From Candidatus Altarchaeales archaeon (GTDB taxonomy: Archaea; Altiarchaeota; Altiarchaeia; IMC4; QMZM01), in assembly GCA_003663175.1 (NCBI GenBank), contig QMZM01000005.1, forward strand, positions 1-26,464: a stretch of 26,464 nt of DNA, in the 5' to 3' direction. Positions 15,868 through 24,400 of the stretch are shown here, in pieces (position 1 is the stretch's first letter; every line of letters begins with the position of its first letter). The translations under genes and the position numbers were made by a program. A model generated the notes under the pieces. The model was given only the letters and a program-made list of their open reading frames with translations, was not told the DNA's origin and searched no databases.

Positions 15868-16779
15868 TCACGCCAACAAAACGACCCTGCTATCCTCCTT
15901 ATAATCTCTGATATCATATCCAATTTCAACGGACAATTCCTCGGAGAATTTCCTGACATCCTGGAATGAGGGCATATTCTCAAGGCTTAACCTCCTCCTC
16001 GATTCGCCAACAAACATATATGCCTTCACCTCAACAAAATCTGGCTCCGCCCTCTCGATTAATCTTCCATACCCATCAATATCCCTATCATTCACATCCT
16101 TTATTAGCGTGATTCTTATTACACTTCTCGTTTCTATCGACTTGAGTACCTCCAAGGTCTCCGTTATCCTACTCCATCCATCCCTTATCAGAGGTCTACA
16201 GACTATCTTGTAGGTTTCTTCATCCGGCGCATTTAGCGATAGATAGAGTTGTGTTGGCAATTCGTCGAGGTTTCTGATTCTCTCTGGTAATGTTCCGTTG
16301 GTAACCAAGAATGTTGTGAATCCCCTCTTATGAAATTCCTCTATCAATTCAGAAATTCTCGGGTAGAGTGTTGGCTCTCCAGATAGTGAAATTGCTGCCT
16401 GATTCGGAATTTTCGACTCCTCATATTTCTTCAGATTAATTCTATCTGGAATTCCTCCATAGCCAGAGAGCAATATCCTCTGGGCGTTTATTGAATTCTC
16501 AACTATAAATTCCGGCTCATCAATTTTTGTGTTGTCGAATTTGAGATCAATATTATGCATATACCTCCAACAATGAATACACCTGTGAGTGCACCAAATC
16601 ACAGCAGGACTCATCTGCAGACATCTATGACTCCTGATACCATAAAATTTCTCCTTATAGCAGAATCCCTCATCAAGAATGCTCTTCTTCGTCCAGAGAC
16701 AGAGTTTTACCGCAGAATGCTTGCCAACGATATGATAGTGCCGATTCTTAAGTATTTCTTGAATTTTGTACGGTATCAT
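15868..16779 (-). CDS. taw1: tRNA 4-demethylwyosine synthase (Taw1/TYW1), radical SAM
   Basis: Radical-SAM enzyme that condenses pyruvate with N1-methylguanosine-37 of tRNA-Phe to make 4-demethylwyosine, the base of archaeal wyosine nucleosides. From ATG 16779 the protein has 303 residues, and C63, C67 and C70 (WCTHRCIHCW) form the SAM-cluster CxxxCxxC. C27, C40 and C53 are the second-cluster ligands, with the 13-residue spacing known for archaeal Taw1. ISLSGEPTLYP, LVTNGT and LYLSLNAPDEETY follow. The open frame continues upstream to 16959, but that extension overlaps the divergent PRC-barrel gene and is not family-like. Sits upstream of lysA. Confidence 0.94.
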   Translation of the reverse strand: MIPYKIQEILKNRHYHIVGKHSAVKLCLWTKKSILDEGFCYKEKFYGIRSHRCLQMSPAVIWCTHRCIHCWRYMHNIDLKFDNTKIDEPEFIVENSINAQRILLSGYGGIPDRINLKKYEESKIPNQAAISLSGEPTLYPRISELIEEFHKRGFTTFLVTNGTLPERIRNLDELPTQLYLSLNAPDEETYKIVCRPLIRDGWSRITETLEVLKSIETRSVIRITLIKDVNDRDIDGYGRLIERAEPDFVEVKAYMFVGESRRRLSLENMPSFQDVRKFSEELSVEIGYDIRDYKEDSRVVLLA

Positions 16780-16797
16780 TTTTAAAGTATATATACC

Positions 16798-16815
16798 TAA
16801 AATTAAAATATATGT
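16798..16815. promoter_or_regulatory. Overlapping divergent TATA region for taw1 and the PRC-barrel gene
   Basis: AAAATTAAAATATATG on the plus strand ends near 16815. Read on the minus strand, CATATATTTTA lies about 26 bases before the taw1 ATG at 16779, which would give a leaderless mRNA. Read on the plus strand, AAATATATG lies about 38 bases before ATG 16849. One AT core may serve both directions; this is an inference from spacing. Confidence 0.35.
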
Positions 16816-16848
16816 GATTAAATTTAATTTAAATTTAATTGATTGAAA

Positions 16849-17094
16849 ATGGTTACATACATAATTGCAAGACAATTGGGTGGAAAGCCGGTAATTACAG
16901 TTTCTGGAGAAGAACTTGGAAGGTTGGATGATATTATTGTAGATGAAAAGACTGGACAATTCATCTCCATAATCGTGGAACCCGTTGGCGATGAACCTCC
17001 GAAGATTGCATATCCAAAGGATAAGGACGGCAATCTAATAATCCCATACGATTCGGTGAATGCTATCAGCAAGGTCGTTGTTGTGAAGGATTAG
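16849..17094 (+). CDS. PRC-barrel domain protein
   Basis: 81 residues from ATG 16849 (a TTG two codons upstream is in frame). The small beta-barrel pattern is clear: ITVSGEELGRLDDIIVDEKTGQFISIIVEP near the N-terminus and LIIPYDSVNAISKVVVVKD at the end, as in stand-alone archaeal PRC-barrel proteins. The domain is used for protein or RNA contacts in RimM and photosynthetic reaction centre H subunits; the role of free-standing archaeal copies is unknown. Its stop shares two bases with the convergent thiDN stop. Confidence 0.85.
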   Translation: MVTYIIARQLGGKPVITVSGEELGRLDDIIVDEKTGQFISIIVEPVGDEPPKIAYPKDKDGNLIIPYDSVNAISKVVVVKD

Positions 17095-18410
17095 TTTAGT
17101 AGATTTGAAATCATTATTGCTAAATTCACAACATCGACCGCATTATTTGCGATGATTCTCACCATCGCCTCTTTTCCAACTCCTCCCTCATCATAGATTA
17201 TATCCGGAACCGAGCCAGCCTTCTTTATGGCGTGAGAGATACCCCATTCCATCGTTTTTGTATCCTTCGGCTCCTCTTCTCTATTAAAATTCGATATTTT
17301 AAGTCTTAATTCTCTACACGCATTGAGAATTTCATCGGAGAATCTTATGTTCATTGCTGCTCTCTTTTCTGGGTCAAATCTCATGGCAGTCAATACAACC
17401 CTGCCGATATGTGAAGACCCTCCGAACTCTATTGTGCCGACTGCTACAACCCTATTCTTATCCCTCACTAATCTTCCGGAGATTCCGGCAACATCATCAA
17501 TTTTCTTTGCATTTCTCAGAGCCATCGCAATATTTGTTCCGACTTGTGGTAAAAGCAGATGTGAATTTTCATTATCTATAAATTTTAGAATCGCGGTTTC
17601 TACATCTTCAACTATCGCAGCCCTTTCCTCCTCCCTATAACTCCTGCCAAGTTTTATTTTAGATGTGTCTATAATCCTGAGACCTTTGCCTATCGCGATG
17701 TTTCTGCTTATTGATGAATCTATAAAATCCTTCGCAATCCTAACGGAATCAAATATTTTGTGCTCATTTGCAAGACATGCAGTTATTGCAGATGCGAAGG
17801 CACACCCAGTTCCATGAAATTCCCCCCTCCAATCCTCAGAGGATTTAAATCTGTATATATTTCCGTTATAATGCAATACATCTGTAAGGTTTAGGTGACC
17901 ACCCTTCACAACACAATTACCTATCTTTCTCGCGGCACTTTCCATATCCTCAAGTTTTTTGATTTCCATGCCAGATAATACCTCCGCCTCCCTTATGTTT
18001 GGTGTGCATAGGGTTGAAATTGAGATCAAATTATGCAGAGAATTTATCGCATTCTCATCCATGAGTTTATTGCCAGATGTTGAGGTCATCACGGGATCAA
18101 CAACCAATTTCTCAACACCATACTCCAAAATTTTATCGCAAACCAATTTGATTATTTCTCTCGTTGGTAGCATTCCGGTCTTCACCGCTATTGGCTTTAA
18201 ATCATTGAATATTGAATCTATCTGTTCCTCAATTATCCCTTCTGGAAGGATCAATATGTCTTGGACACCAAGTGTGTTTTGAGCGGTAACTGCGGTCAGG
18301 ACAGATGCTCCATGAACCCCAAATTGAGAGAATACCTTCAAATCCTGTTGAATTCCCGCCCCTCCGCAGGAGTCCGAACCGCCGATCGTAACAACAGATT
18401 TTATCCTCAT
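17091..18410 (-). CDS. thiDN: Bifunctional HMP/HMP-P kinase and thiamine-phosphate synthase (ThiD-ThiN)
   Basis: ThiD half (about 1-255): ribokinase-fold kinase phosphorylating hydroxymethylpyrimidine and its phosphate, with GGSDSCGGAGIQQDLK (10-25), VVDPVM (103-108), TPNIREAEVL and GTGCAFASAI (200-209). ThiN half (about 265-439): archaeal thiamine-phosphate synthase that joins HMP-PP with thiazole phosphate, with GTNIAMALRNAK, FGGSSHIGRVVL, FDPEKRAAMNIRF and DEGGVGKEAM. 439 residues matches the archaeal fusion. Its ATG overlaps the cmk stop as ATGA, the third gene of the rfcS-cmk-thiDN unit. Confidence 0.95.
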   Translation of the reverse strand: MRIKSVVTIGGSDSCGGAGIQQDLKVFSQFGVHGASVLTAVTAQNTLGVQDILILPEGIIEEQIDSIFNDLKPIAVKTGMLPTREIIKLVCDKILEYGVEKLVVDPVMTSTSGNKLMDENAINSLHNLISISTLCTPNIREAEVLSGMEIKKLEDMESAARKIGNCVVKGGHLNLTDVLHYNGNIYRFKSSEDWRGEFHGTGCAFASAITACLANEHKIFDSVRIAKDFIDSSISRNIAIGKGLRIIDTSKIKLGRSYREEERAAIVEDVETAILKFIDNENSHLLLPQVGTNIAMALRNAKKIDDVAGISGRLVRDKNRVVAVGTIEFGGSSHIGRVVLTAMRFDPEKRAAMNIRFSDEILNACRELRLKISNFNREEEPKDTKTMEWGISHAIKKAGSVPDIIYDEGGVGKEAMVRIIANNAVDVVNLAIMISNLLN

Positions 18411-18937
18411 TCTCTATTTTTCATTCTCAATCTTACCGCGGTCGAAATTATTTCAGTCATCTCCCGGGCATCGAATTTATCTGTGTTTAGAATTATATCA
18501 TATATATCCAAGTTATCCAAATCTATTCCATAGAATTTTTTATACCTCAATCTCTCACTCCTTTCTCTCTCTAATATTCCTTTTCTTGCAAGTTCTAATG
18601 GAATCTTATCCCTATCCGAGATTCTCCTTGCTCTCACATCTAGGGATGCCCTGAGCCATATCTTAAGGTCGGAATCGATGAAATAGGAGGATAATCTTCC
18701 ATCAACGACACAATAACCATTCCTCGATAATCGCTTCTGAAGTTTATCGATCTCCTCATCAATTTCGGGATTCTTCTCAGCATATTTCGAGAACTCTAAG
18801 AGGGTCATGCCCCTCTTTTTTGCCATGTCCCTCATGATCATACCTGGAGAAATGTATCTCAGATTGAATCTATCTGCCAATTCCTTAGCAAGTGTGCTCT
18901 TCCCAGAGCCAATGAGACCAGAAACTGTTATAATCAT
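18407..18937 (-). CDS. cmk: Cytidylate kinase, archaeal type
   Basis: P-loop nucleoside monophosphate kinase phosphorylating CMP (and dCMP) with ATP. It has a Walker A GLIGSGKST (7-15), ISPGMIMRDMAKKRGM, the VDGRLSSYF segment, and the LID-like arginine-rich VRARRISDRD. 176 residues fits archaeal Cmk rather than the longer bacterial enzyme. Start ATG overlaps the rfcS stop as ATGA and its own stop overlaps the thiDN start in the same way, so the three are translationally coupled. Confidence 0.9.
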   Translation of the reverse strand: MIITVSGLIGSGKSTLAKELADRFNLRYISPGMIMRDMAKKRGMTLLEFSKYAEKNPEIDEEIDKLQKRLSRNGYCVVDGRLSSYFIDSDLKIWLRASLDVRARRISDRDKIPLELARKGILERERSERLRYKKFYGIDLDNLDIYDIILNTDKFDAREMTEIISTAVRLRMKNRE

Positions 18938-19872
18938 TTCAGGTTCATTATCCTTGCTAATAGAGCCTCAATTTGAATCCTCTCGTTTGCACCCTCAACC
19001 AAGTTGAAGTTTACCTCTCCAATCAGGTCAATTATCCCGACCTTTACTCTATCATCTATATCCAGATTCATTACCTCTCTATTCATCTGCAATAATATAT
19101 CCTCCCCAGACATTCCATAATTAAGGATTAATTTATCAACCAAATTCCTCGCATCTAAGAATTTTCCGTTCAAAGCCAAATTCAATAAATTCCTTATGTC
19201 TTCTGGTCTTGCCCGAGATGCAATCGAGTAGACATTCTCCTCATTTACCTCACCAAATGTTGCCGCAGATTGCAACAGATTTATAGCCCTTCTCAGGTCC
19301 CCCTCCGAGACATAGACTATGGCATTTAGTCCATCTTCGCTAAACTTGACATTTTCGTTCTCGAGTATATACCTCAATCTATCCTTTATTGCCTCATCTG
19401 GGATTGCCCTAAATCTAAATAATGCGCATCTTGATTGAATCGGCTCAATAATCTTTGATGAATAATTACAGCTGAGAATGAATCTGCATGTGGATGTGTA
19501 GTTCTCCATCGTTCTTCTCAGGGCGTTCTGCGCATCTGGAGTTAATGCGTCCGCTTCATCTAGGAATATTATCTTAAATTTCCCACTTAATGGAACCGTT
19601 CTCGCAAAGTCTTTGATCTTTGTTCTAACAACATCTATGCCCCTCTCATCGGATGCATTCAACTCAAGGAAGTTTCCCATTATCTCCCCAAACAATTCCC
19701 TTGTTAGGCAAAGCGCAGCGGTTGTCTTTCCAGAGCCCGCGGGACCAGCAAATAACAAGTGTGGCATTGATCTCGTTTTTACATAAGCCTTCAGTCTATC
19801 GACGATCGCATCCTGTCCAACCATTTCATCCAATTTCATTGGTCTATATTTCTCCGTCCATGCAAGTTCCAT
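18934..19872 (-). CDS. rfcS: Replication factor C small subunit (clamp loader)
   Basis: AAA+ subunit of the clamp loader that loads PCNA at primer-template junctions. The N-terminus WTEKYRP is followed by DEMVGQD, Walker A GPAGSGKTT (43-51), Walker B FLDEAD (103-108) and the arginine-finger SRC motif (147-149). 312 residues from ATG 19872. The longest frame begins at GTG 19881, but a GGTG element six bases before the ATG overlaps that codon, so ATG is chosen. It is first in a tight operon with cmk and thiDN and is divergent from ileS. Confidence 0.95.
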   Translation of the reverse strand: MELAWTEKYRPMKLDEMVGQDAIVDRLKAYVKTRSMPHLLFAGPAGSGKTTAALCLTRELFGEIMGNFLELNASDERGIDVVRTKIKDFARTVPLSGKFKIIFLDEADALTPDAQNALRRTMENYTSTCRFILSCNYSSKIIEPIQSRCALFRFRAIPDEAIKDRLRYILENENVKFSEDGLNAIVYVSEGDLRRAINLLQSAATFGEVNEENVYSIASRARPEDIRNLLNLALNGKFLDARNLVDKLILNYGMSGEDILLQMNREVMNLDIDDRVKVGIIDLIGEVNFNLVEGANERIQIEALLARIMNLK

Positions 19873-19957
19873 TTGCAACACCAGGTCTCTTTAAAATTTA
19901 AAAATCTATGTTTAAATTATTAGACATTAATGAGATTAAAGGATTAGATTAATAAGA

Positions 19958-22900
19958 ATGGTGTCGAAACAATTAAAACTACCGGAGTTGGAGGTCGAAA
20001 TACAGAAATACTGGGATTCTGAGGGAATATTTGAAGAGGTATGCGAATCAAGAAGGGGAGGGAAGAAATTCTACTTCTGTCAGGGACCGCCATTTACATC
20101 TGGTCACGCACATATTGGTCACGCGTGGAATCACACGATCAAGGATTCGATTCTAAGATATAAAACAATGCGGGGTTATGATGTCTATAGAAGGGCTGGC
20201 TGGGACATGCATGGATTGCCAATAGAAGTTAAGGTTGAGGAAACGGTCCTTGGTAGCAGAACGAAGAAGGAGATCGAGGAATACGGAATCGACAATTTTA
20301 TCAGAGAATGCAAGAAATTTGCAATAAGAAATATGAGAAGGATGACGGAGCAGCTGAAGAGATTGGGAGTCTGGCTCGATTGGGATGATCCGTATATGAC
20401 AATTGATAAGAGATATATTGAAGGAGTATGGTTTCTGATTAAAAGGGCATACGAGAAGAATCTTCTCTATGAAGATGAACAGGTTATACATTGGTGCCCA
20501 AGATGTGAAACTGCCATGGCTGGCTATGAGGTAAGAGATGAATATAGAAACATTACCGACCCGTCGATATATGTAAAGGCAAGGATAAGGGATAACGAGT
20601 ATATTCTCATATGGACAACAACACCCTGGACATTACCCGCGAATGTTGCAATTGCTGTTCATCCAGATATGGATTATGTAAGGATCAATGTAAATGGAGA
20701 AAAATTGATACTCGCAAAGGATAGGCTCGTGGTTATTGACAAAGAGTATGAAATTCTATCCGAATTCAAGGGTAAGGAATTAGAGTCCATAAGATATGAG
20801 CCAATTCTGGATATAGAGATTCAGAGGGATATAGAGCATAGGATTGTGATGGCACCGGAGTTAGTTAATATGGAGGAGGGAACCGGGTGCGTTCACATTG
20901 CCCCTGGACACGGAGAGGAGGACGCCGAGATTGGAAAGAAATACTCTCTAAGGTCATTGTCTCCAGTAGATGATTCCGGTAGGTTCACAATAGAGCCGTA
21001 TAAGGGAATTTATGTCAGAGATGCGAACCGATCTATAATAGATTACCTTAAAAAATCTGGGAAATTGTTTAAGGAAGAGAGAATAACGCATTCTTATCCG
21101 CATTGCTGGAGATGTAAGACACCCCTCATCCTAAGAACAACAAAGCAGTGGTTTCTCGCAGTATCTAAGATAAAGGGGGATCTCATAGAGAAGAACGGGG
21201 AGATCGAATGGATTCCGAAATGGATCGGTTCTGGAAGATTTGAGAATTGGCTGAGAAATGCAAGGGATTGGTGCATATCAAGACAGAGATATTGGAATAC
21301 ACCACTGCCGATATGGAGATGTGAATGTGGAGAAATAGAGGTCATTGGAACGCTTAGGGAATTATCTGAAAAATCCATAGACGAGTTGGATATTGAAACA
21401 CTGGACCTTCATAGACCGTATATAGACAAAATAAAATTGAGGTGTAAGTGCGGTAGAGAGATGGAGAGAGTAAAGGATGTGATGGATGTCTGGCTCGACT
21501 CGGGTTCCGCATCATGGGCAAATCTCGACTTTCCGAGCGATGTTAAGAAATTCAATGAATTATTTCCAGCGGATTTCATAACGGAGGGTTCTGATCAAAC
21601 AAGAGGATGGTTTTATTCGCTCCTCGTCAGTTCTGTAATTGCATTTGATAGAATTCCATATAAGAGAGTCCTATATCACGGATTTACCCTCGACTCCGAG
21701 GGCAGGAAGATGTCAAAGAGTCTTGGGAATGTCGTGAATCCAGAGGATGTCATAGAGAGGTATGGCGCAGATGTTCTGAGATTCTATATGCTCTTAGCAA
21801 CAGTTCCTTGGGAAGACCTGAGATTTTCATTTGATGGTGTTAAGAATGTGGAGAGATTATTCACAATTCTATTGAATTGTTATTCATTCTCAGAAACATA
21901 TATGAAATTGGATAAATTTAATCCGGAGGAATATAGAGACGAGGATATCGAATTTGAAATAGAGGATAGGTGGCTATTCTCAAGACTTAATTCTCTCATA
22001 GATGATGTAACGAATGCCATGGATAACTGTTTATTATTTAATGTGGTAAGGTCAATTCAGGATTTTATATTGGAGTTGAGCAGATGGTATATAAAATTGA
22101 TAAGGGACAGGGTATGGATAGAATCCAATGATATGAGGAAGATATCCGCATACATTACCCTCTATGAGGTATTAAAAAAACTTGCAATTATTATGGCTCC
22201 AATTACTCCACATCTATCGGAATATCTCTATAGAAATCTAACCAATGGAAGAAGTGTTCACTTGGAGAAATGGCCATCTTCAGATAAGAATTTGATTGAT
22301 AAGAAATTAGAAGAAAAGATGGGGATAGCACAGAAGATATTTGAATGTGTCGCATCGGCACGTCAGAGAGCCAATATAAAGCTCAGATGGCCGATTCAAA
22401 GGATAATAATAAATCCAAAGGAGGAGGAATTTGACATAAGTAATGTTGAGAATTTGATATTAAAGGTATGTAATGCAAAGGAGTTAAAAATCGAGAGAAG
22501 GAGACTTAATCTTAAGGTAAAGCCAAACTATGCGAGACTTGGACCGAGATTTAGAGATGAGATGAGATTGATAGAGGAGAAACTCAAGAGGATGAACTCT
22601 AATGAGATCTATGAAATATTGAAAAGGGAGGGAACATTAATCTTAGATAAATTTAAATTAACGAGGGATGACCTGATATTTGAAATAGAAGCGCCGGGGG
22701 ATATGGTGGCGGAGGAATTTGATAAGGCAATTGTCTATATAGACTCAGAACTAAATGAGGAATTGTTCTCAGAGGCGATGGCTCGTGAAGTAATTAGAAG
22801 AATTCAGGACATGAGAAAAGAACTCATGCTCGATGAAATGGAAAGGATCGATGTGTTTATAGAGTGTGATAATGATTTTAAAAAATATATAAGTGAGAAT

Positions 22901-23056
22901 AAATCATATATAGAGCATGAAACAAGGGGTAAGATAAAACTCGGTAAAATGGGGGCAATAAAGATAAGGAAATCCAAGGGCAAGAACCTTTTGAGGGAAT
23001 GGAAAATTGAGGGTAAGGGGGTAATTATTTATATAACTTCTCCTCCAACCTTTTAA
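19958..23056 (+). CDS. ileS: Isoleucyl-tRNA synthetase
   Basis: Class I aminoacyl-tRNA synthetase, 1032 residues, archaeal type. HIGH at 52-55, KMSKS at 584-588, and a CP1 editing domain marked by WTTTPWTLPAN and GTGCVHIAPGHGEED. Zinc-like cysteine pairs occur at WCPRCE (C180 and C183), HCWRCKTPL and CKCGRE. QTRGWFYSLL and the anticodon-binding region follow, ending with a C-terminal tail domain (AREVIRRIQDMRKELML). The ATG is preceded by AAAGGATTAG at a long distance. Its last 32 bases overlap the end of the convergent small membrane protein gene. Confidence 0.97.
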   Translation: MVSKQLKLPELEVEIQKYWDSEGIFEEVCESRRGGKKFYFCQGPPFTSGHAHIGHAWNHTIKDSILRYKTMRGYDVYRRAGWDMHGLPIEVKVEETVLGSRTKKEIEEYGIDNFIRECKKFAIRNMRRMTEQLKRLGVWLDWDDPYMTIDKRYIEGVWFLIKRAYEKNLLYEDEQVIHWCPRCETAMAGYEVRDEYRNITDPSIYVKARIRDNEYILIWTTTPWTLPANVAIAVHPDMDYVRINVNGEKLILAKDRLVVIDKEYEILSEFKGKELESIRYEPILDIEIQRDIEHRIVMAPELVNMEEGTGCVHIAPGHGEEDAEIGKKYSLRSLSPVDDSGRFTIEPYKGIYVRDANRSIIDYLKKSGKLFKEERITHSYPHCWRCKTPLILRTTKQWFLAVSKIKGDLIEKNGEIEWIPKWIGSGRFENWLRNARDWCISRQRYWNTPLPIWRCECGEIEVIGTLRELSEKSIDELDIETLDLHRPYIDKIKLRCKCGREMERVKDVMDVWLDSGSASWANLDFPSDVKKFNELFPADFITEGSDQTRGWFYSLLVSSVIAFDRIPYKRVLYHGFTLDSEGRKMSKSLGNVVNPEDVIERYGADVLRFYMLLATVPWEDLRFSFDGVKNVERLFTILLNCYSFSETYMKLDKFNPEEYRDEDIEFEIEDRWLFSRLNSLIDDVTNAMDNCLLFNVVRSIQDFILELSRWYIKLIRDRVWIESNDMRKISAYITLYEVLKKLAIIMAPITPHLSEYLYRNLTNGRSVHLEKWPSSDKNLIDKKLEEKMGIAQKIFECVASARQRANIKLRWPIQRIIINPKEEEFDISNVENLILKVCNAKELKIERRRLNLKVKPNYARLGPRFRDEMRLIEEKLKRMNSNEIYEILKREGTLILDKFKLTRDDLIFEIEAPGDMVAEEFDKAIVYIDSELNEELFSEAMAREVIRRIQDMRKELMLDEMERIDVFIECDNDFKKYISENKSYIEHETRGKIKLGKMGAIKIRKSKGKNLLREWKIEGKGVIIYITSPPTF

Positions 23057-23351
23057 CCCTGTATTCCAAATCTCGAATTCGCCAATTACTTATATGATTT
23101 ACTGCATCCTTCTTCACACTGGTAGAGTGCAGATTTCTCACACTATGGAGTTCGGTATCAAGCAATTCGAGGTCGCTCTTCACTTTAAGAATGGCACTGC
23201 ATACCATCAATATACTTCCAAGAATGAGAAGAATTGAGTAGTGTATATGCTCATGAGACAGAATGAGAATACCAATTATAGAGTATATAGAGATTAATAA
23301 ACCAAATATTAATAGTGCAAGATCCAAGATTCTATTTATATGAGGAATCAT
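23025..23351 (-). CDS. Small two-helix membrane protein with cytoplasmic coiled coil
   Basis: 108 residues, no family recognised. Two hydrophobic segments, about 10-31 (LALLIFGLLISIYSIIGILIL) and 38-57 (YSILLILGSILMVCSAILKV), form a hairpin, followed by a charged C-terminal segment with heptad-like RDLEYRVKRLEEKLYK. ATG 23351 has an AGGAG Shine-Dalgarno site two bases upstream, provided by a tandem repeat that begins at the end of the coiled-coil gene 12 bases away. The 3' end overlaps the convergent ileS by 32 bases. Its position suggests it belongs with the coiled-coil protein and the HerA-like ATPase. Confidence 0.75.
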   Translation of the reverse strand: MIPHINRILDLALLIFGLLISIYSIIGILILSHEHIHYSILLILGSILMVCSAILKVKSDLELLDTELHSVRNLHSTSVKKDAVNHISNWRIRDLEYRVKRLEEKLYK

Positions 23352-23358
23352 TTCTCCT

Positions 23359-23392
23359 ATTCTCTATTCTCCTTTATTCTCTATTCTCCTTA
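23359..23392. repeat. 17-bp tandem duplication at the end of the coiled-coil gene
   Basis: ATTCTCTATTCTCCTTT (23359-23375) is followed directly by ATTCTCTATTCTCCTTA (23376-23392), 16 of 17 identical. The copies span the last codons and TAG stop (23364-23366) of the coiled-coil gene and repeat an AGGAG-containing block, part of which lies before the next start. Confidence 0.8.
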
Positions 23393-24380
23393 ATTCATCG
23401 AGTATGTGCCCATATAGGTCATCTAACTCCTTATCGAATTCCTCCCTTGTTATATAATGTCTCTGTTCCATTTCGCTCAGTCTTGAAATCCCATCATCAA
23501 TTTCAATAATCTTGTTACGCAATATCTCTTCCAATTCCTCGATCCGCTCAATTGCCGAACCGATTTTATCAACAATCTTGTCGAATTCCCTTTTCCTCGT
23601 CTTAATCTCGTCACCCAGATCCCTTAATGATTTGAGTTGGGACTTAATCTCATCTCTAAGTTCATTTAATTCATCTTTTGTAGCAAGATTACTTACTTCA
23701 ACCATGAATTTATTTGATCTCCTCATCACCTCATTAAATTCCCTTTCTAATGCCTTGAAGTCATTAGATAATTTCAGAAATTTATCATATCTCTTCTGCA
23801 CCTGAACAAATATATTCTCTACCTTTTCAGAATTTTGATATATCCTTGCTTGAATCTTCTTTATATCTTTTAAATTCTCCATCGTCTCTCTATTTAATTT
23901 CATAACCGCTTCTGTTCCTTTAAATGCAGATATGCTCGATCTTATATCCTTTATCTCATTCACTAAGTGGTCAAGAATTTTTTTATTTGCGTCTACCTTG
24001 GCTTTTATCTGCATTATCTTCATATCTTCTTTTTTCACTTCTTCCAGCAACTTTTGTGGCTGAACTGCCTCAACCAATTCAATTGACCTTCTTGCCCTCA
24101 TATCTAACGAGTTTAATTCCTTTTCCAATGTTATATGTCTTCGTCTTATATCACCTATACTCTCACTCAGTCTCTGAAATCTCTCATCATTTGCTCTCAT
24201 AAATTCCCTTAGCGTCCTTACCTGAGCCCACAGTTTCTGAATCTCTATTTCTAATTGCCTTGGTTTCATCTCTATTTTTTCCTCTACCACCTCCTCCTCG
24301 GATTTCTCACCCTCTCTTATTAATTTATCTATCTCCCTCTGCTCATCAACCCCGCTTTTAATGATTCTGGGAATCTTCAC
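23364..24380 (-). CDS. Long coiled-coil protein, unknown function
   Basis: 338 residues. No enzymatic domain, no signal peptide and no membrane segment are seen. From about residue 40 to 330 it is almost all charged helix with heptad-like spacing (for example IEIQKLWAQVRTLREFM, IDDGISRLSEMEQ), broken by KGTEAVMKL near 154-163. Two similar short motifs, LATKDELNELRDEI and YITREEFDKELDDL, recur near 232 and 312. The GTG start has a full GGTGATC Shine-Dalgarno site two bases before it and lies 20 bases after the HerA-like ATPase stop. A structural partner or regulator of that ATPase is a plausible inference; it also resembles archaellum FlaC-like coiled coils in general character, without a specific match. 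Confidence 0.82.
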   Translation of the reverse strand: MKIPRIIKSGVDEQREIDKLIREGEKSEEEVVEEKIEMKPRQLEIEIQKLWAQVRTLREFMRANDERFQRLSESIGDIRRRHITLEKELNSLDMRARRSIELVEAVQPQKLLEEVKKEDMKIMQIKAKVDANKKILDHLVNEIKDIRSSISAFKGTEAVMKLNRETMENLKDIKKIQARIYQNSEKVENIFVQVQKRYDKFLKLSNDFKALEREFNEVMRRSNKFMVEVSNLATKDELNELRDEIKSQLKSLRDLGDEIKTRKREFDKIVDKIGSAIERIEELEEILRNKIIEIDDGISRLSEMEQRHYITREEFDKELDDLYGHILDELRRIENKGE

Positions 24381-24382
24381 GA

Positions 24383-24389
24383 GATCACC
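24383..24389 (-). promoter_or_regulatory. Strong Shine-Dalgarno site for the coiled-coil gene
   Basis: GGTGATC on the minus strand, a seven-base match to the archaeal anti-Shine-Dalgarno complement, lying in the 20-base gap after the ATPase stop and two bases before GTG 24380. It supports the GTG start and independent translation. Confidence 0.65.
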
Positions 24390-24400
24390 AATTTATATTA

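Noticed and set aside
16786..16794. GTATATATAC as TATA box of taw1
   Set aside because: It is only about 10 bases before the ATG at 16779, which would put transcription start inside the gene; the AT core farther upstream fits better.
16780..16959. 60-residue N-terminal extension of Taw1
   Set aside because: The extension overlaps the divergent PRC-barrel gene and its promoter and contains no family motif. The ATG at 16779 places the six cluster cysteines at the known spacing.
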